Source of the DNA: Methanocellales archaeon
GTDB taxonomy: Archaea; Halobacteriota; UBA148
Reading direction: 5' to 3'
Assembly (NCBI GenBank): GCA_030019435.1
Contig: JASEEV010000002.1
Location: 61,147-110,301 of the forward strand
Length of the DNA stretch: 49,155 bases
Shown here: positions 8,730-17,075 of the stretch, one piece after another
Position numbering within the stretch: the first letter of the stretch is position 1
How the letters are laid out: every line of letters begins with the position of its first letter
Notes under the pieces: model-generated
What the model saw: the letters and a program-made list of their open reading frames with translations, nothing else
Database searches by the model: none
What the model was told of the DNA's origin: nothing
Translations under genes and position numbers: made by a program

Positions 8730-8903
8730 TTATTTTTTCTCCTTCGACATCTCTTCTCTAAAAATCTCACAACCAAAGAAGTCTCCTTCACAATACTTGG
8801 TAACTCTTATTTCAGGTATGGCTGTTCCCAGAATCATGCATTTCCGCTCTCCTTTCGCGAAAAAGCCTCCTCCCTCGATTTTTAAAAAAGAACACCTTGC
8901 CAC
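8730..8903 (-). CDS. 57-aa four-cysteine protein
   Basis: A short frame begins at GTG 8903 with a good ribosome-binding site (GGAGAGAGG, about 8 bases upstream). The 57-residue product is MARCSFLKIEGGG, then cysteines at 22, 38 and 45, and a charged end. C4, C22, C38 and C45 in a YCEGDFFGCEIF-type context suggest bound zinc or an Fe-S cluster. I recognise no named family. The next gene starts four bases after its stop. It is transcribed away from the gene at 9076, and the 170 bases between hold AT-rich promoter-like sequence. Confidence 0.55.
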   Translation of the reverse strand: MARCSFLKIEGGGFFAKGERKCMILGTAIPEIRVTKYCEGDFFGCEIFREEMSKEKK

Positions 8904-9075
8904 GTTTCTAACCTCTCTCCAACAATATATCTTCTAGCTTATATCAAACTTTTGGTTTGAGTAGACTCTATGGGGCTTCTTGAGAGCGTGAGAACCAGAA
9001 TTAATTAAAGTACTTCAGTATCATCATTAATTTATTATATCACCAAGTCCAACATAGACATCCTGAGGGAAAAGC

Positions 9076-9327
9076 ATGGTATCTAAAATCCCCGGAGCGT
9101 ATGGGAAGGTTTGTTTTGAATGCATACATTATCACGATAAGACATGTATGGGTTGCTTCGCGGAATTTGATAGACATCTTGAGATCAGTTGCATATTCTA
9201 CAACTGCGTCAAGGATAAAAATGTACCACATTGTCTACGATGCCTAGAGTACCCATGCAAGCTGCACAAAAGCATATCTGGCTTGTATTCTCCGCTATAT
9301 CGCCAGATGCTCAGGGAGGTCAAGTGA
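9076..9327 (+). CDS. Cysteine-rich protein, DUF3795-like
   Basis: The 83-aa protein has ten cysteines in paired patterns: CFEC, CMGC, CIFYNC, then CLRC and CKLH. This resembles the small cysteine-rich DUF3795 proteins common in methanogens. Metal binding is likely and the function unknown. ATG 9076 is preceded by GAGGGAAA at a suitable distance. One base separates its stop from the roadblock gene, which suggests they are expressed together. Confidence 0.68.
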   Translation: MVSKIPGAYGKVCFECIHYHDKTCMGCFAEFDRHLEISCIFYNCVKDKNVPHCLRCLEYPCKLHKSISGLYSPLYRQMLREVK

Positions 9328-9328
9328 G

Positions 9329-9700
9329 ATGGTCACGACGGCAGAGATGTTGAAGAAAGTTTTAGCTGATTTAGGAGTTGCGGTGGATGTGGAAGCCTCA
9401 GCGATCATTTCAAGAGACGGGCTGATCATGGCTTCTGACGTTCCCCCTGGGGTACATGCTGAGACCTTTGCGGCTATGAATGCGACGATGTTGGAAGCGG
9501 CGGAGATCGCAACTTCTCAACTGAAAAAGAGCGTTCCGGACACGCTTATCATAGAATATAAGGAAGGCAGACTGATAGCGATCAGTGCAGGTCCCAAAGC
9601 TCTCTTGGTCGTGATGACGGACCCCAAGACCAGACTTGGGCTGGTCTTGGTGAAGATGGGAGAGGCTGCTGAGAAGGTCAAGAGAATAGTGGAGGGATGA
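9329..9700 (+). CDS. Roadblock/LC7-domain protein
   Basis: A single roadblock/LC7 domain fills this 123-aa protein. There is an N-terminal helix (TAEMLKKVLADL), the strand pair EASAIISRDGLIMASDVP, the central helix FAAMNATMLEAAEIA, and the strands LIIEYKEGRLIAISAG and ALLVVMTD. Prokaryotic roadblock proteins often regulate small GTPases or motility. No GTPase gene is adjacent here, so the partner is unknown. It probably shares a transcript with the membrane protein that follows, whose ribosome-binding site overlaps this gene's end. Confidence 0.85.
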   Translation: MVTTAEMLKKVLADLGVAVDVEASAIISRDGLIMASDVPPGVHAETFAAMNATMLEAAEIATSQLKKSVPDTLIIEYKEGRLIAISAGPKALLVVMTDPKTRLGLVLVKMGEAAEKVKRIVEG

Positions 9701-9703
9701 GCT

Positions 9704-10015
9704 CTGATAGTAATTCACACCCTTATCGTGGCGTCTTTAGCAGGCACAACGTACTTCATGTACAAGACTTTCAGCATGGACAAGGATCTTTTGCGAGCAA
9801 CTTTGTTCAACAGACCTCATGCATTTCTGAACGCTGGCAAATGCCTCATGATAATGGTGGTATTGCTATTGCTTTCGAATTTGACGTATCTCCTCTTCTA
9901 TCACCATCTTGCTTTACAAGAGATGGGAATGCTCATCACCGACCTAGCATGGCTGGTCCTCAGCATGGCAATACTGTTCATCTTCTATCGATTTTGGAAG
10001 GAAATTATGCATTGA
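9704..10015 (+). CDS. Small three-helix membrane protein, probable CTG start
   Basis: The first ordinary start codon in frame is GTG 9728, which has no ribosome-binding site and would cut the first helix. A strong site, GGAGGG at 9691-9696, lies 7 bases before an in-frame CTG at 9704. Starting there gives 103 aa with hydrophobic segments near 1-20 (LIVIHTLIVASLAGTTYF), 43-63 and 72-95. The family is not recognised. The short spacing after the roadblock gene suggests the pair act together at the membrane, which is inference. Confidence 0.6.
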   Translation: MIVIHTLIVASLAGTTYFMYKTFSMDKDLLRATLFNRPHAFLNAGKCLMIMVVLLLLSNLTYLLFYHHLALQEMGMLITDLAWLVLSMAILFIFYRFWKEIMH

Positions 10016-10017
10016 TG

Positions 10018-10284
10018 TCATCGGAAAACCTTTGACTTGAACCTGGAGCTGATGCGCTTAATTGCTTCGTCCTTGATATTCTCTTCGATGTCGTCGGATT
10101 TTGCCTCCGGCTTTTGTTCTTGCTGTATAGAAGACCGGATCTCTGATTCAAACTCCTTTTTAGCCCTGTTGAACTCACCAATGGCTTTCCCCATGTCTTT
10201 GGCGATTCCAGGAAGTTTGCTGCTACCAAATAGAAATGCCGCCACAGCTAGGATTATCAGCAATTCAGTCGTCCCTATCATCAC
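10018..10284 (-). CDS. tatA: Twin-arginine translocase subunit TatA/TatE
   Basis: The 88-aa protein has the TatA plan. A short N-terminal transmembrane helix (TTELLIILAVAAFLFG) is followed by the hinge FGSSKLPGIAKDMGKAIGEF, an amphipathic helix, and a charged, mostly polar tail. It would form the protein-conducting part of the Tat system in the membrane together with TatC, which is not in this window. It is convergent with the membrane protein to its left. Confidence 0.92.
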   Translation of the reverse strand: MMIGTTELLIILAVAAFLFGSSKLPGIAKDMGKAIGEFNRAKKEFESEIRSSIQQEQKPEAKSDDIEENIKDEAIKRISSRFKSKVFR

Positions 10285-10312
10285 CCCACCATTAAGAGTT
10301 CACAGTCTCCAT

Positions 10313-10954
10313 CTATTTAAAACAGACGTCACGTCTTTTCAATGCATTCTTAGCAGTCTTCCATGAATGGCGCACAAAAGACGGCAACGAATCGTGCTCT
10401 TTGATCCAATCATCTAGAAAACACCTTGTGCGAATATCGGATGGATAGCCAGATCCGATATTTTTTCCCAAGAGATGCTCTAGTTCTTGCACAGTTTCAT
10501 CCCGCCTTACTTTTGCCAAGATGGAAGCAGCGGAAACGATGGGGTATTTTATGTCCGCATTGTGCTCTGAGACGATCTTGATGCGTTTGCCATATCGGTC
10601 CTGCACGTTCTTTGCAAACCTCTCAACGTTCACATCAGCTGCATCCAAGAATGCTTTATCTGGTGTTAGCTGTTTGAGCACCCTCACGTAGCTTTCTACG
10701 ATGATTTCGTTCATAGTCATCCTTTTACGAAGAGCATCGATTTCTCTAGGAGAGATCTCTAAGATATGACAAATTCCAACTTCTCTGATCTTGCTTGCTA
10801 AAAACCCTCGTTTCTTTGGTGAAATGGCTTTAGAATCCCTCACCCCCATTCTTTCCAACATTGGGAGCATGTCCTCTTGCACCATGACCCCTGCAACGAT
10901 CATGGGTCCTATGACCGGTCCTTTGCCCGCCTCATCAACTCCAGCAATTTTCAT
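10313..10954 (-). CDS. rnhB: Ribonuclease HII
   Basis: The 213-aa protein starts MKIAGVDEAGKGPVIGPMIV and carries the family's acidic residues D7, E8, D104 and D134, with VSAASILAKVRRD after the last. It cleaves RNA in RNA:DNA hybrids and removes misincorporated ribonucleotides. The C-terminus lacks an obvious PCNA-interacting motif. It overlaps the upstream trkA gene by 4 bases, so it is the last gene of a trkA-trkH-trkA-rnhB transcript. Confidence 0.95.
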   Translation of the reverse strand: MKIAGVDEAGKGPVIGPMIVAGVMVQEDMLPMLERMGVRDSKAISPKKRGFLASKIREVGICHILEISPREIDALRKRMTMNEIIVESYVRVLKQLTPDKAFLDAADVNVERFAKNVQDRYGKRIKIVSEHNADIKYPIVSAASILAKVRRDETVQELEHLLGKNIGSGYPSDIRTRCFLDDWIKEHDSLPSFVRHSWKTAKNALKRRDVCFK

Positions 10955-11619
10955 GTCTTTCCTATGGTTATCTTTTTTAACTCGTCAACGTGTTCAGCGG
11001 TGGTGAGAGCCACAATCAGATCACCCACTTCTATCACAGTTCCACCCCTTGGAAAAATCAGGTGCCCATGCCTGATGATTGTGGTAAGGATACAGTCATC
11101 TGGTAGACCAAGGTCTTTTATTGATCTATTGATCGCAGGTGAATCTTCTGGTACGTGAAGCTCCACCAACTCTACATTGCCCTCTTTTAGGGTCAAAAGC
11201 GTTGTTAACTCTCCAGAGGTAACGGCGTTCTTTATGACCATCGATGCCGCTGTTACAGCACTGATCGCGACGTCGATTCCCAGCCCCTCGAAAACGGATT
11301 CATTTTTTGGTTCATTGACCCTCGCTACAGTCCGGGGAACGTCAAAGTTCTTTTTAGCCATTTGACAAGAGACGAGATTCACCTTGTCCTCTCCGGTGAC
11401 AGCGACAAATACATCTGCTTTTCTCACACCAGCATCCTCTAGATATTTTGCATCCGTTCCGTCACCATGGATGATCAAAATGTCGAGTTTTTCAGCTAAG
11501 CTCTGGCAAACATTTCTGTCGGATTCGATCAGTGCAACCTCTTCCCCTTCTTTTGAAAGTGTGCTGGCGAGAAAACTGCCGATTCGTCCTCCGCCGACTA
11601 TCACGATATACATATTCAC
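10951..11619 (-). CDS. trkA: Potassium uptake regulatory protein TrkA (copy 1)
   Basis: A 222-aa TrkA protein: an N-terminal Rossmann RCK domain with IVGGGRIGS near residues 6-14 and the acidic ESD at the end of the second strand, followed by a TrkA-C domain after about 140. It binds NAD(H) or ATP and gates the TrkH channel on its cytoplasmic side. It overlaps trkH and rnhB by 4 bases each. A second copy lies on the other side of trkH, and the two may form mixed rings. Confidence 0.94.
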   Translation of the reverse strand: MNMYIVIVGGGRIGSFLASTLSKEGEEVALIESDRNVCQSLAEKLDILIIHGDGTDAKYLEDAGVRKADVFVAVTGEDKVNLVSCQMAKKNFDVPRTVARVNEPKNESVFEGLGIDVAISAVTAASMVIKNAVTSGELTTLLTLKEGNVELVELHVPEDSPAINRSIKDLGLPDDCILTTIIRHGHLIFPRGGTVIEVGDLIVALTTAEHVDELKKITIGKT

Positions 11620-13076
11620 AGCCTCCGTTCAAATGGGATCGCCATCAATATTAAGATTGCCCATAACTCCAGACGACCGAGGATCATGCCGATGATCTCC
11701 ATGATCTTGCACGATACTGGCATATTTGGCACAGTTATTCCAATCGAGAGTCCGACGGTTCCTTGCGCTGAAGCATACTCAAACAAAGAATCCATAATGG
11801 GATATCCGTTTATCAAGAAGACCGCAACGCCCACTATATAGAGCAGAATATAGGCAAACACGAAAACTGATAGTTCCATAAACAGATCAGAGGTGATCGT
11901 CTCCTTCTCACCCACATGCCATACCGTCCTCCCGATAACAGCGCTCTCTGGCAACAACCTTTTCTTGATCTCCCAAAAAATCGATTTTACCATGACGCCA
12001 ACCCTATACCGCTTCAAACCTCCTGCCGTGGATCCGGTGCTTCCACCCAGGACCATCAATATCACAAATGAGAACAATGCTATGTGCCCAAACCGGCTCA
12101 TGGTTTGCGCAGAGGTGGTCATGTAACCAGTGGTTGTGAGGGCAGAAATTACGCAAAACAGCGCATGCCTGAGCCCAAGTAGTGGAAAGTGATAGAAACT
12201 GTGAACCAGAGCGTATGTTACGATGGGCAAGAATATGATGATGGCTATATACGTGACCTTGAGTTCGATGTCCTTTACGACTTTACTTAGCTTGCCCGAA
12301 AGAAGGAGGTAATGTAATGCAAAGCTCATGCTTCCAAGCAGCATCAGGACCATGGCAACGACCTCTATTTCCACACTTTGATATGCTCCTATGCTTCCAA
12401 CTTGGGTGGAGAAACCCCCTGTAGACAAGGCGCCCATCGAATGATTGATCGAATCGAACAGCGGCATGCCAACAATGTAGAAGAGTATGGCTCCTATCAC
12501 AAAGTATATGAGATATATCTTGACTATCAACCGAGTAGTGCTCCTAATGGCCGGTAGCAATCTCTCTGCCCTAGCCTCTGCCGAATAAATACGAGCCACT
12601 CCGCTTTTAGGGCCTATGATCGCCGTTAGCATGATGACCGCCAAGCCTGCACCTCCAACAAATTGCATGACGCTACGCCATAACAAAAATATGCGTGGAC
12701 ATGCAACTACATCAACCATCGTTAGCCCAGTCGTTGTCCATCCAGAAACGGCTTCAAAAAGACTGTCAAGCGGACCGAGAATTGCGCCAAGGATGAAAGG
12801 AATTGCACCGAATCCACACGCGATAGCCCAGGATATCCCGATGAGGATGAGTGCCTGGCGCCTCTCCAATGGCGCCTCTACTTTAAAAGCTTTCCAAAGC
12901 ACCAATCCAGTGAACAATGCGATCAATCCTGGAATTGCAAAAGATGGGGCATATACGATCTCCTCTGGATACGCCACGATCAGAAGTAATGGTAGGAGTA
13001 ATGCCCCGCCTGTACACATCAATAAAAACCCAGAATCACTTACTATTAAGCGGCTTTGTGGGTCCATCCTCTTCAA
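11616..13076 (-). CDS. trkH: Potassium transporter TrkH/KtrB family
   Basis: The 486-aa integral membrane protein has four filter-containing repeats. Visible glycine-centred loops include SGWTTTGLT, GALSTGGFST, SALTTTGYMTT and ASAQGTVGLSIG, which fit the K+ selectivity filter of the SKT superfamily. It conducts K+ across the cytoplasmic membrane under the control of the two TrkA proteins encoded on either side. All three genes overlap by 4 bases. Confidence 0.95.
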   Translation of the reverse strand: MKRMDPQSRLIVSDSGFLLMCTGGALLLPLLLIVAYPEEIVYAPSFAIPGLIALFTGLVLWKAFKVEAPLERRQALILIGISWAIACGFGAIPFILGAILGPLDSLFEAVSGWTTTGLTMVDVVACPRIFLLWRSVMQFVGGAGLAVIMLTAIIGPKSGVARIYSAEARAERLLPAIRSTTRLIVKIYLIYFVIGAILFYIVGMPLFDSINHSMGALSTGGFSTQVGSIGAYQSVEIEVVAMVLMLLGSMSFALHYLLLSGKLSKVVKDIELKVTYIAIIIFLPIVTYALVHSFYHFPLLGLRHALFCVISALTTTGYMTTSAQTMSRFGHIALFSFVILMVLGGSTGSTAGGLKRYRVGVMVKSIFWEIKKRLLPESAVIGRTVWHVGEKETITSDLFMELSVFVFAYILLYIVGVAVFLINGYPIMDSLFEYASAQGTVGLSIGITVPNMPVSCKIMEIIGMILGRLELWAILILMAIPFERRL

Positions 13077-13732
13077 CTCTCACTTAAAATGTTCCTGACA
13101 TCCTCGGAGACGCCAGCCAGGTTTACCACGACGACCGTATCTCCCTCTTGGATTACCGTATCTTTAGAAGGAATCAACGTCTTTTTCTCTCTGATAATTG
13201 CCGCTATAGTGGATTCTTTTGGCAGATTTAGGTCTTTCAATGCCTTTCCGACAGCTGAACCTTTGACCCGTATTTCACTGATCTCAATATTTCCACCATC
13301 TACTGCTATGATTGTAACCAAACTTGGATGCATAACAGCATTCCTGAAATGAGCTGCTGCAATCGTCGTAGGACAGACGATGGCGTCGATGTTCAGATCC
13401 TTAAAGAGTTCCTCTCGCTTGGGATCGTTCACCCTGGCAATGACTCTGCGCACGTTAAATATTTGCCTTGCGATCTGACAAGCCATCAAATTCGTGTTGT
13501 CGTTCTCTGTCGTTGCGACGAAGACATCGGCTTTGGCTCCTCCCGCCTTTTCTAGAACGTCTTGATCGGTCCCATCCCCTTCGATGGTCGACCCATCAAA
13601 ACTTGAGCCGAGCTCTTCGAATTTCGTCACGTCTTTGTCCACGACGACGACGTTATTTTCATTCGCTGACAATAATTGGGCAAGACGACTGCCGACCCTT
13701 CCACACCCAACTATTATTGCATACATAGCCAA
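13073..13732 (-). CDS. trkA: Potassium uptake regulatory protein TrkA (copy 2)
   Basis: This is a 219-aa RCK protein of the same plan as copy 1. It has IVGCGRVGSRLA near residues 6-17, the second-strand acidic end VVDKD, and a C-terminal TrkA-C domain from about 140. The two copies are clearly diverged paralogues. As first gene of the trk operon it lies 14 bases downstream of the geranylgeranyl reductase gene, so read-through from that operon is possible. Confidence 0.94.
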   Translation of the reverse strand: MAMYAIIVGCGRVGSRLAQLLSANENNVVVVDKDVTKFEELGSSFDGSTIEGDGTDQDVLEKAGGAKADVFVATTENDNTNLMACQIARQIFNVRRVIARVNDPKREELFKDLNIDAIVCPTTIAAAHFRNAVMHPSLVTIIAVDGGNIEISEIRVKGSAVGKALKDLNLPKESTIAAIIREKKTLIPSKDTVIQEGDTVVVVNLAGVSEDVRNILSES

Positions 13733-13746
13733 TTCACCTTAAGCAT

Positions 13747-14910
13747 TTATAATAGGCATCTTAGATCCCAAAGGAGCTTTGGATTGCGCATGATCATCTC
13801 TTTCAACAACCCAAATGCCGTCATCTCCTCAAAGTTAATTCCTCTCAACGAGGAGGCTAGAGAGTCCCATTCAGCATCGCTCAGTTTTAAAAGCCTTTCT
13901 TTGGCCTTGTAGGATTTCTGGAGGGTTGCACCGATGGTTGAGCGCCAGCGCCTTTCATATTCCGCCAAGCGTTCAACGGACGCATCTCCTGATTTTATCG
14001 CCTTCGCTGCAACTTCACCGGCGATCTCTCCAGATTTCATCGCATGAACAATTCCTCCGCCCGTAAGAGGGTCTGCCATCCTGGCAGCATCACCCACGAG
14101 CATTAGTCCGTTTGTAGTAGTCTTGGTGGGGATGCCGACCGGCACTCCGCCCATGATCATTTCGATGATCTGCCCATCTGGATACCTTCTCTCTACGAAA
14201 CGTTTTAGATATTCGATGGGATGCATCTCTGCTCTGCTCCCCAATATTCCAACGCCCACGTTTGCCTCTTTCTTGCCCTTTGGGAAAATCCATGCATATC
14301 CACCTGGTGCAAGTTGGTTACCGATATAGAACTCGCAATAGTCTGGATCAATGTCAACGTCGGTCATCAGAAATTGGGCACAGGTTTCGATGTCCTTTAG
14401 CCTAAGGGTCGTGTTGATGCCAGCCCATCTTCCCACTTTCGATTCGATGCCATCCGCACCAATCACGATGTCCGCCCTCATCGCAAACGAATCTCCCAGA
14501 TGCTCGGCTTTGACGCCTCTGACGAAGCCGTTCTCTTTAATCAAACCGATTGCCCTTGTTTTTACCATTACTTCTGCACCAACTTTTGCCGCCTGCTTTG
14601 CAAGCTCTCGATCGAACATCTTTCGCTCGAGAACATAACCAACCTTTGCAATCTCTGACATCTCGATCTTTATGCCGCTGGGAGAGTATATCCTCGCCCC
14701 TTTGACATCTGCAGCAATCCAACGCTTATCTGGCTTTATGAATTGCTTTACTCCTTCTTTGCCCACCCCTTCTGCACATCTGACTGGATCGCCGATTTCT
14801 GCCCTCTTTTCCATCAAGAGTACGTCTAAATCGTGCTCAGCAGCAGTCTTTGCTGCTATGGATCCTGCTGGACCAGCACCTACAACAATGAGATCATACC
14901 CGTCTCTCAT
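13747..14910 (-). CDS. Geranylgeranyl reductase family (archaeal lipid saturation)
   Basis: A 387-aa flavoprotein with the dinucleotide motif GAGPAG at 11-16, then EKRAEIGDPVRCAEGVG and the second FAD motif LMLVGDAARMADPLTGGGI. This matches digeranylgeranylglycerophospholipid reductase, which saturates the isoprenoid chains of archaeal lipids at the membrane. In Methanosarcina the enzyme needs a ferredoxin encoded next to it. Here a two-cluster ferredoxin lies directly upstream on the same strand. A GGAGG site precedes ATG 14910. The gap between the two genes is filled by an array of hairpins. Confidence 0.93.
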   Translation of the reverse strand: MRDGYDLIVVGAGPAGSIAAKTAAEHDLDVLLMEKRAEIGDPVRCAEGVGKEGVKQFIKPDKRWIAADVKGARIYSPSGIKIEMSEIAKVGYVLERKMFDRELAKQAAKVGAEVMVKTRAIGLIKENGFVRGVKAEHLGDSFAMRADIVIGADGIESKVGRWAGINTTLRLKDIETCAQFLMTDVDIDPDYCEFYIGNQLAPGGYAWIFPKGKKEANVGVGILGSRAEMHPIEYLKRFVERRYPDGQIIEMIMGGVPVGIPTKTTTNGLMLVGDAARMADPLTGGGIVHAMKSGEIAGEVAAKAIKSGDASVERLAEYERRWRSTIGATLQKSYKAKERLLKLSDAEWDSLASSLRGINFEEMTAFGLLKEMIMRNPKLLWDLRCLL

Positions 14911-14925
14911 TTTGCCTCCATTTAC

Positions 14926-15158
14926 AAGGAGAAACTACGTTTCTCCCTTGACCTTCGAGGGACTTCGTCCCCTCGACCCCTAGGGGTTTCGAAAAACCAC
15001 AGATCAAAGATCTGTGGGTGCTCACATTTCGGAGAAATGTGAGTGTTCGCATTCCCTTCGGGGAATGGAACAGCTCGCATTTCTTCAAAATGGAGCAGGA
15101 CAGAAACCTTTAGGTTTCTGGGCACAGGAAATCTTCGATTTCCGTGGGGTGAAGCCCC
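14926..15158. repeat. Array of about ten short hairpins
   Basis: Consecutive inverted repeats, each with a different stem sequence: 14928-14946 (8-bp stem), 14955-14976, 14977-14986, 14985-14998, 14997-15017 (perfect 9-bp stem, AAA loop), 15021-15043 (perfect 10-bp stem, GGA loop), 15050-15067 (CATTCCC-TTCG-GGGAATG), 15073-15096, 15101-15120 (CAGAAACC-TTTA-GGTTTCTG), 15127-15143 (GGAAATC-TTC-GATTTCC) and 15146-15158. From the 15007 to the 15135 centres the spacing is regular, 24-27 bases. The array fills the ferredoxin-reductase gap and runs into the ferredoxin frame. Confidence 0.85.
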
Positions 15159-15315
15159 TTCGGAGTGCGCCAACCGGACATATCTTAGCACAAACGCCGC
15201 AATCATTGCATTCCTCGCTGATCTCAATCCATGCCTCGATCAGCTCTACTGCATCCATGGGACAGACGGCAACACAGGCGCCGCAGTACCCGCATTTGTG
15301 CTTATCGACGATCAC
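15085..15315 (-). CDS. 2x[4Fe-4S] ferredoxin with array-encoded tail
   Basis: The 76-aa frame starts at GTG 15315, the only usable start after an in-frame stop. It has two cluster motifs, CGYCGACVAVCP and CNDCGVCAKICP. The conserved part ends near residue 52 (GALRR). The last 24 residues are read from the hairpin array, and the stop at 15085 lies inside one hairpin. The protein is the likely electron donor to the reductase downstream. The tail is probably a later addition and may be harmless. A mis-assembled or interrupted 3' end is the other explanation. Confidence 0.85.
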   Translation of the reverse strand: MIVDKHKCGYCGACVAVCPMDAVELIEAWIEISEECNDCGVCAKICPVGALRRGFTPRKSKISCAQKPKGFCPAPF

Positions 15316-15361
15316 GTCTCCGAGTACATCACGTCAATATTTAAGTTTTTTGAAGTATGAG

Positions 15362-17017
15362 CTAACGCTTGATCGCACCAATTATAGCAGCATCTAAACC
15401 TGGGAATCGCTCAATATATTCCATCCTTTCTCGTCTCAACTGGCTAACATAGGCATCTATTTGCTTCTGGGAATAAAATTTAGCTAGGTCAAATTTGGTC
15501 ATATCTATTCCTTCCACGTTTTTAGGTACCTTGGTGCCAAAGTAAGGTTCATCTTCCCATTCTATGTCACCTCTGGCTATTCCCCTTATAATCGCAGCCA
15601 TCTCTGGTATCTCCACTCTGGTCACCTTTTGTTTGACCACCTTGATGCCTTCCTCGCTTTCCTCTCTAATTTCTCCTACACCGCCCGTATTTATGAGATA
15701 GCACTGAATTTTGTCACCATGCCTTTTGAGGAACTCATAGAACATGTTACCCTCCTCCGCTTCATCGCCTATGATGAATGGATTGGTACCCACAACTCTG
15801 ACAGATTCGCCTGCCCTGCGCGGGTCGCTGGCCGTTGTTTCTATGGACTCGCCAAGCGTGAATGCAGCAGCCGCCTGTTCATGCGTCAACTTCGATGCGA
15901 TGGGCACGACGGTATCCCTCCTGGTGATGAACAAAATTATCATCCCGTCGAGTTCGTCGATGGGGGGCAAATCAATACTAGGACACACATGCTCATCGCC
16001 CAAATCCGCCCTCTGAATTACGCCCCTTCCATTGCCGGTGAGCGTTTCGTCCAAAAAGTAGACCTTTCCACGATGGTCAACCATAACGTTTTCAAAGACC
16101 GCATCTCTCTTCGTCGCAGCGTTGTGGATCAGCGGGTGGTTGAGTGGGTCAATATCGGTTTTGAGGAAAAATCCCTTTTCAGGACCAAGAGCTGAGCCGT
16201 CTGGCTGCAGAAACACGACATCATCCTGGACGATTTCCACACCTTCTCCTTCGTCATTCAATCCATGATCATGGCATGTGTGCGTTGTCTTGCCTGTGCC
16301 AGAGAGACCAAACAAGAGCGCACCATATCTTCTTATCTTACCAGTCTCATCCCTTGCCCGAAGTATCTTCGTCCCAGCATGAAGACCCAACATTCCTTTT
16401 TGCTTAGCATACCACATCGCCAGCCTGAGAAATGCTTTTTTAGCCTCGCCCAAATAATCCGTACCAAGAACATAAGTGACGCCTATCTCTGGAAAAACGA
16501 GAATTTGTCTATCCTTCTCGTGCCACTCCGGCACATAAATAAGGTAAAAGTCTGGACCTTTACCCTTCTTTGAATCAAAAAGCAACGTGCTCCACATGTA
16601 AGCGATGCGCGTACTATCCTCACGTTGAACCGAGAGGAACATTGTGCAGTTAGGAGTAAAATAAGGATTGGTGCACATCGTCCTCTTCACGCAGATTAAC
16701 GGAGCCTTTCTCAGATATTCGTGCACCGATTCTATCGTCTTTGGGGTGTTCTTGATGATTTCCTTTTGCTTTTCGCTTGGGTTCGGGAGCATGACGTTGG
16801 GGCTACCAATGTACACAGTCAGGCCAGCGCTCCTATTTCTTATCGTGGACATGAAAACATAATTTCCAAACTCAGTCCGTATGCCGTTTCGCTCCGCTGT
16901 TTGACGTAGCTCCTCTGGTGTAGGATGAGACACGTTAGGCTGATGCTCCATCTCTCTAACAAAACCTGCAACTTCCTTGATCATACGTTCCACGGTTGCC
17001 TGTTCCATGGTAACCAT
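15362..17017 (-). CDS. pckA: Phosphoenolpyruvate carboxykinase (ATP)
   Basis: The 551-aa protein has the ATP-type PEPCK core. Its P-loop is GLSGTGKTTH at 237-246, and the metal-binding EIVQDDV at 261-267 is followed by a KTDIDPLNHP-type stretch. The ATP enzyme interconverts oxaloacetate + ATP with phosphoenolpyruvate + CO2 + ADP. Length is within the family range. Many archaea use the GTP enzyme or PEP synthase instead, so this type is notable and may have been acquired from bacteria. It stands alone, about 46 bases upstream of the ferredoxin gene on the same strand. Confidence 0.93.
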   Translation of the reverse strand: MVTMEQATVERMIKEVAGFVREMEHQPNVSHPTPEELRQTAERNGIRTEFGNYVFMSTIRNRSAGLTVYIGSPNVMLPNPSEKQKEIIKNTPKTIESVHEYLRKAPLICVKRTMCTNPYFTPNCTMFLSVQREDSTRIAYMWSTLLFDSKKGKGPDFYLIYVPEWHEKDRQILVFPEIGVTYVLGTDYLGEAKKAFLRLAMWYAKQKGMLGLHAGTKILRARDETGKIRRYGALLFGLSGTGKTTHTCHDHGLNDEGEGVEIVQDDVVFLQPDGSALGPEKGFFLKTDIDPLNHPLIHNAATKRDAVFENVMVDHRGKVYFLDETLTGNGRGVIQRADLGDEHVCPSIDLPPIDELDGMIILFITRRDTVVPIASKLTHEQAAAAFTLGESIETTASDPRRAGESVRVVGTNPFIIGDEAEEGNMFYEFLKRHGDKIQCYLINTGGVGEIREESEEGIKVVKQKVTRVEIPEMAAIIRGIARGDIEWEDEPYFGTKVPKNVEGIDMTKFDLAKFYSQKQIDAYVSQLRRERMEYIERFPGLDAAIIGAIKR

Positions 17018-17075
17018 TTTTGTTGTCGATGTTCCCCTTTCGATACGCTATCACCTGCTATAAAAATATTCGCCT

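Noticed and set aside
15629-16195. 188-codon open frame opposite pckA
   Set aside because: The pckA protein is complete and conserved on the minus strand. The overlapping frame has no motif and is explained by codon bias.
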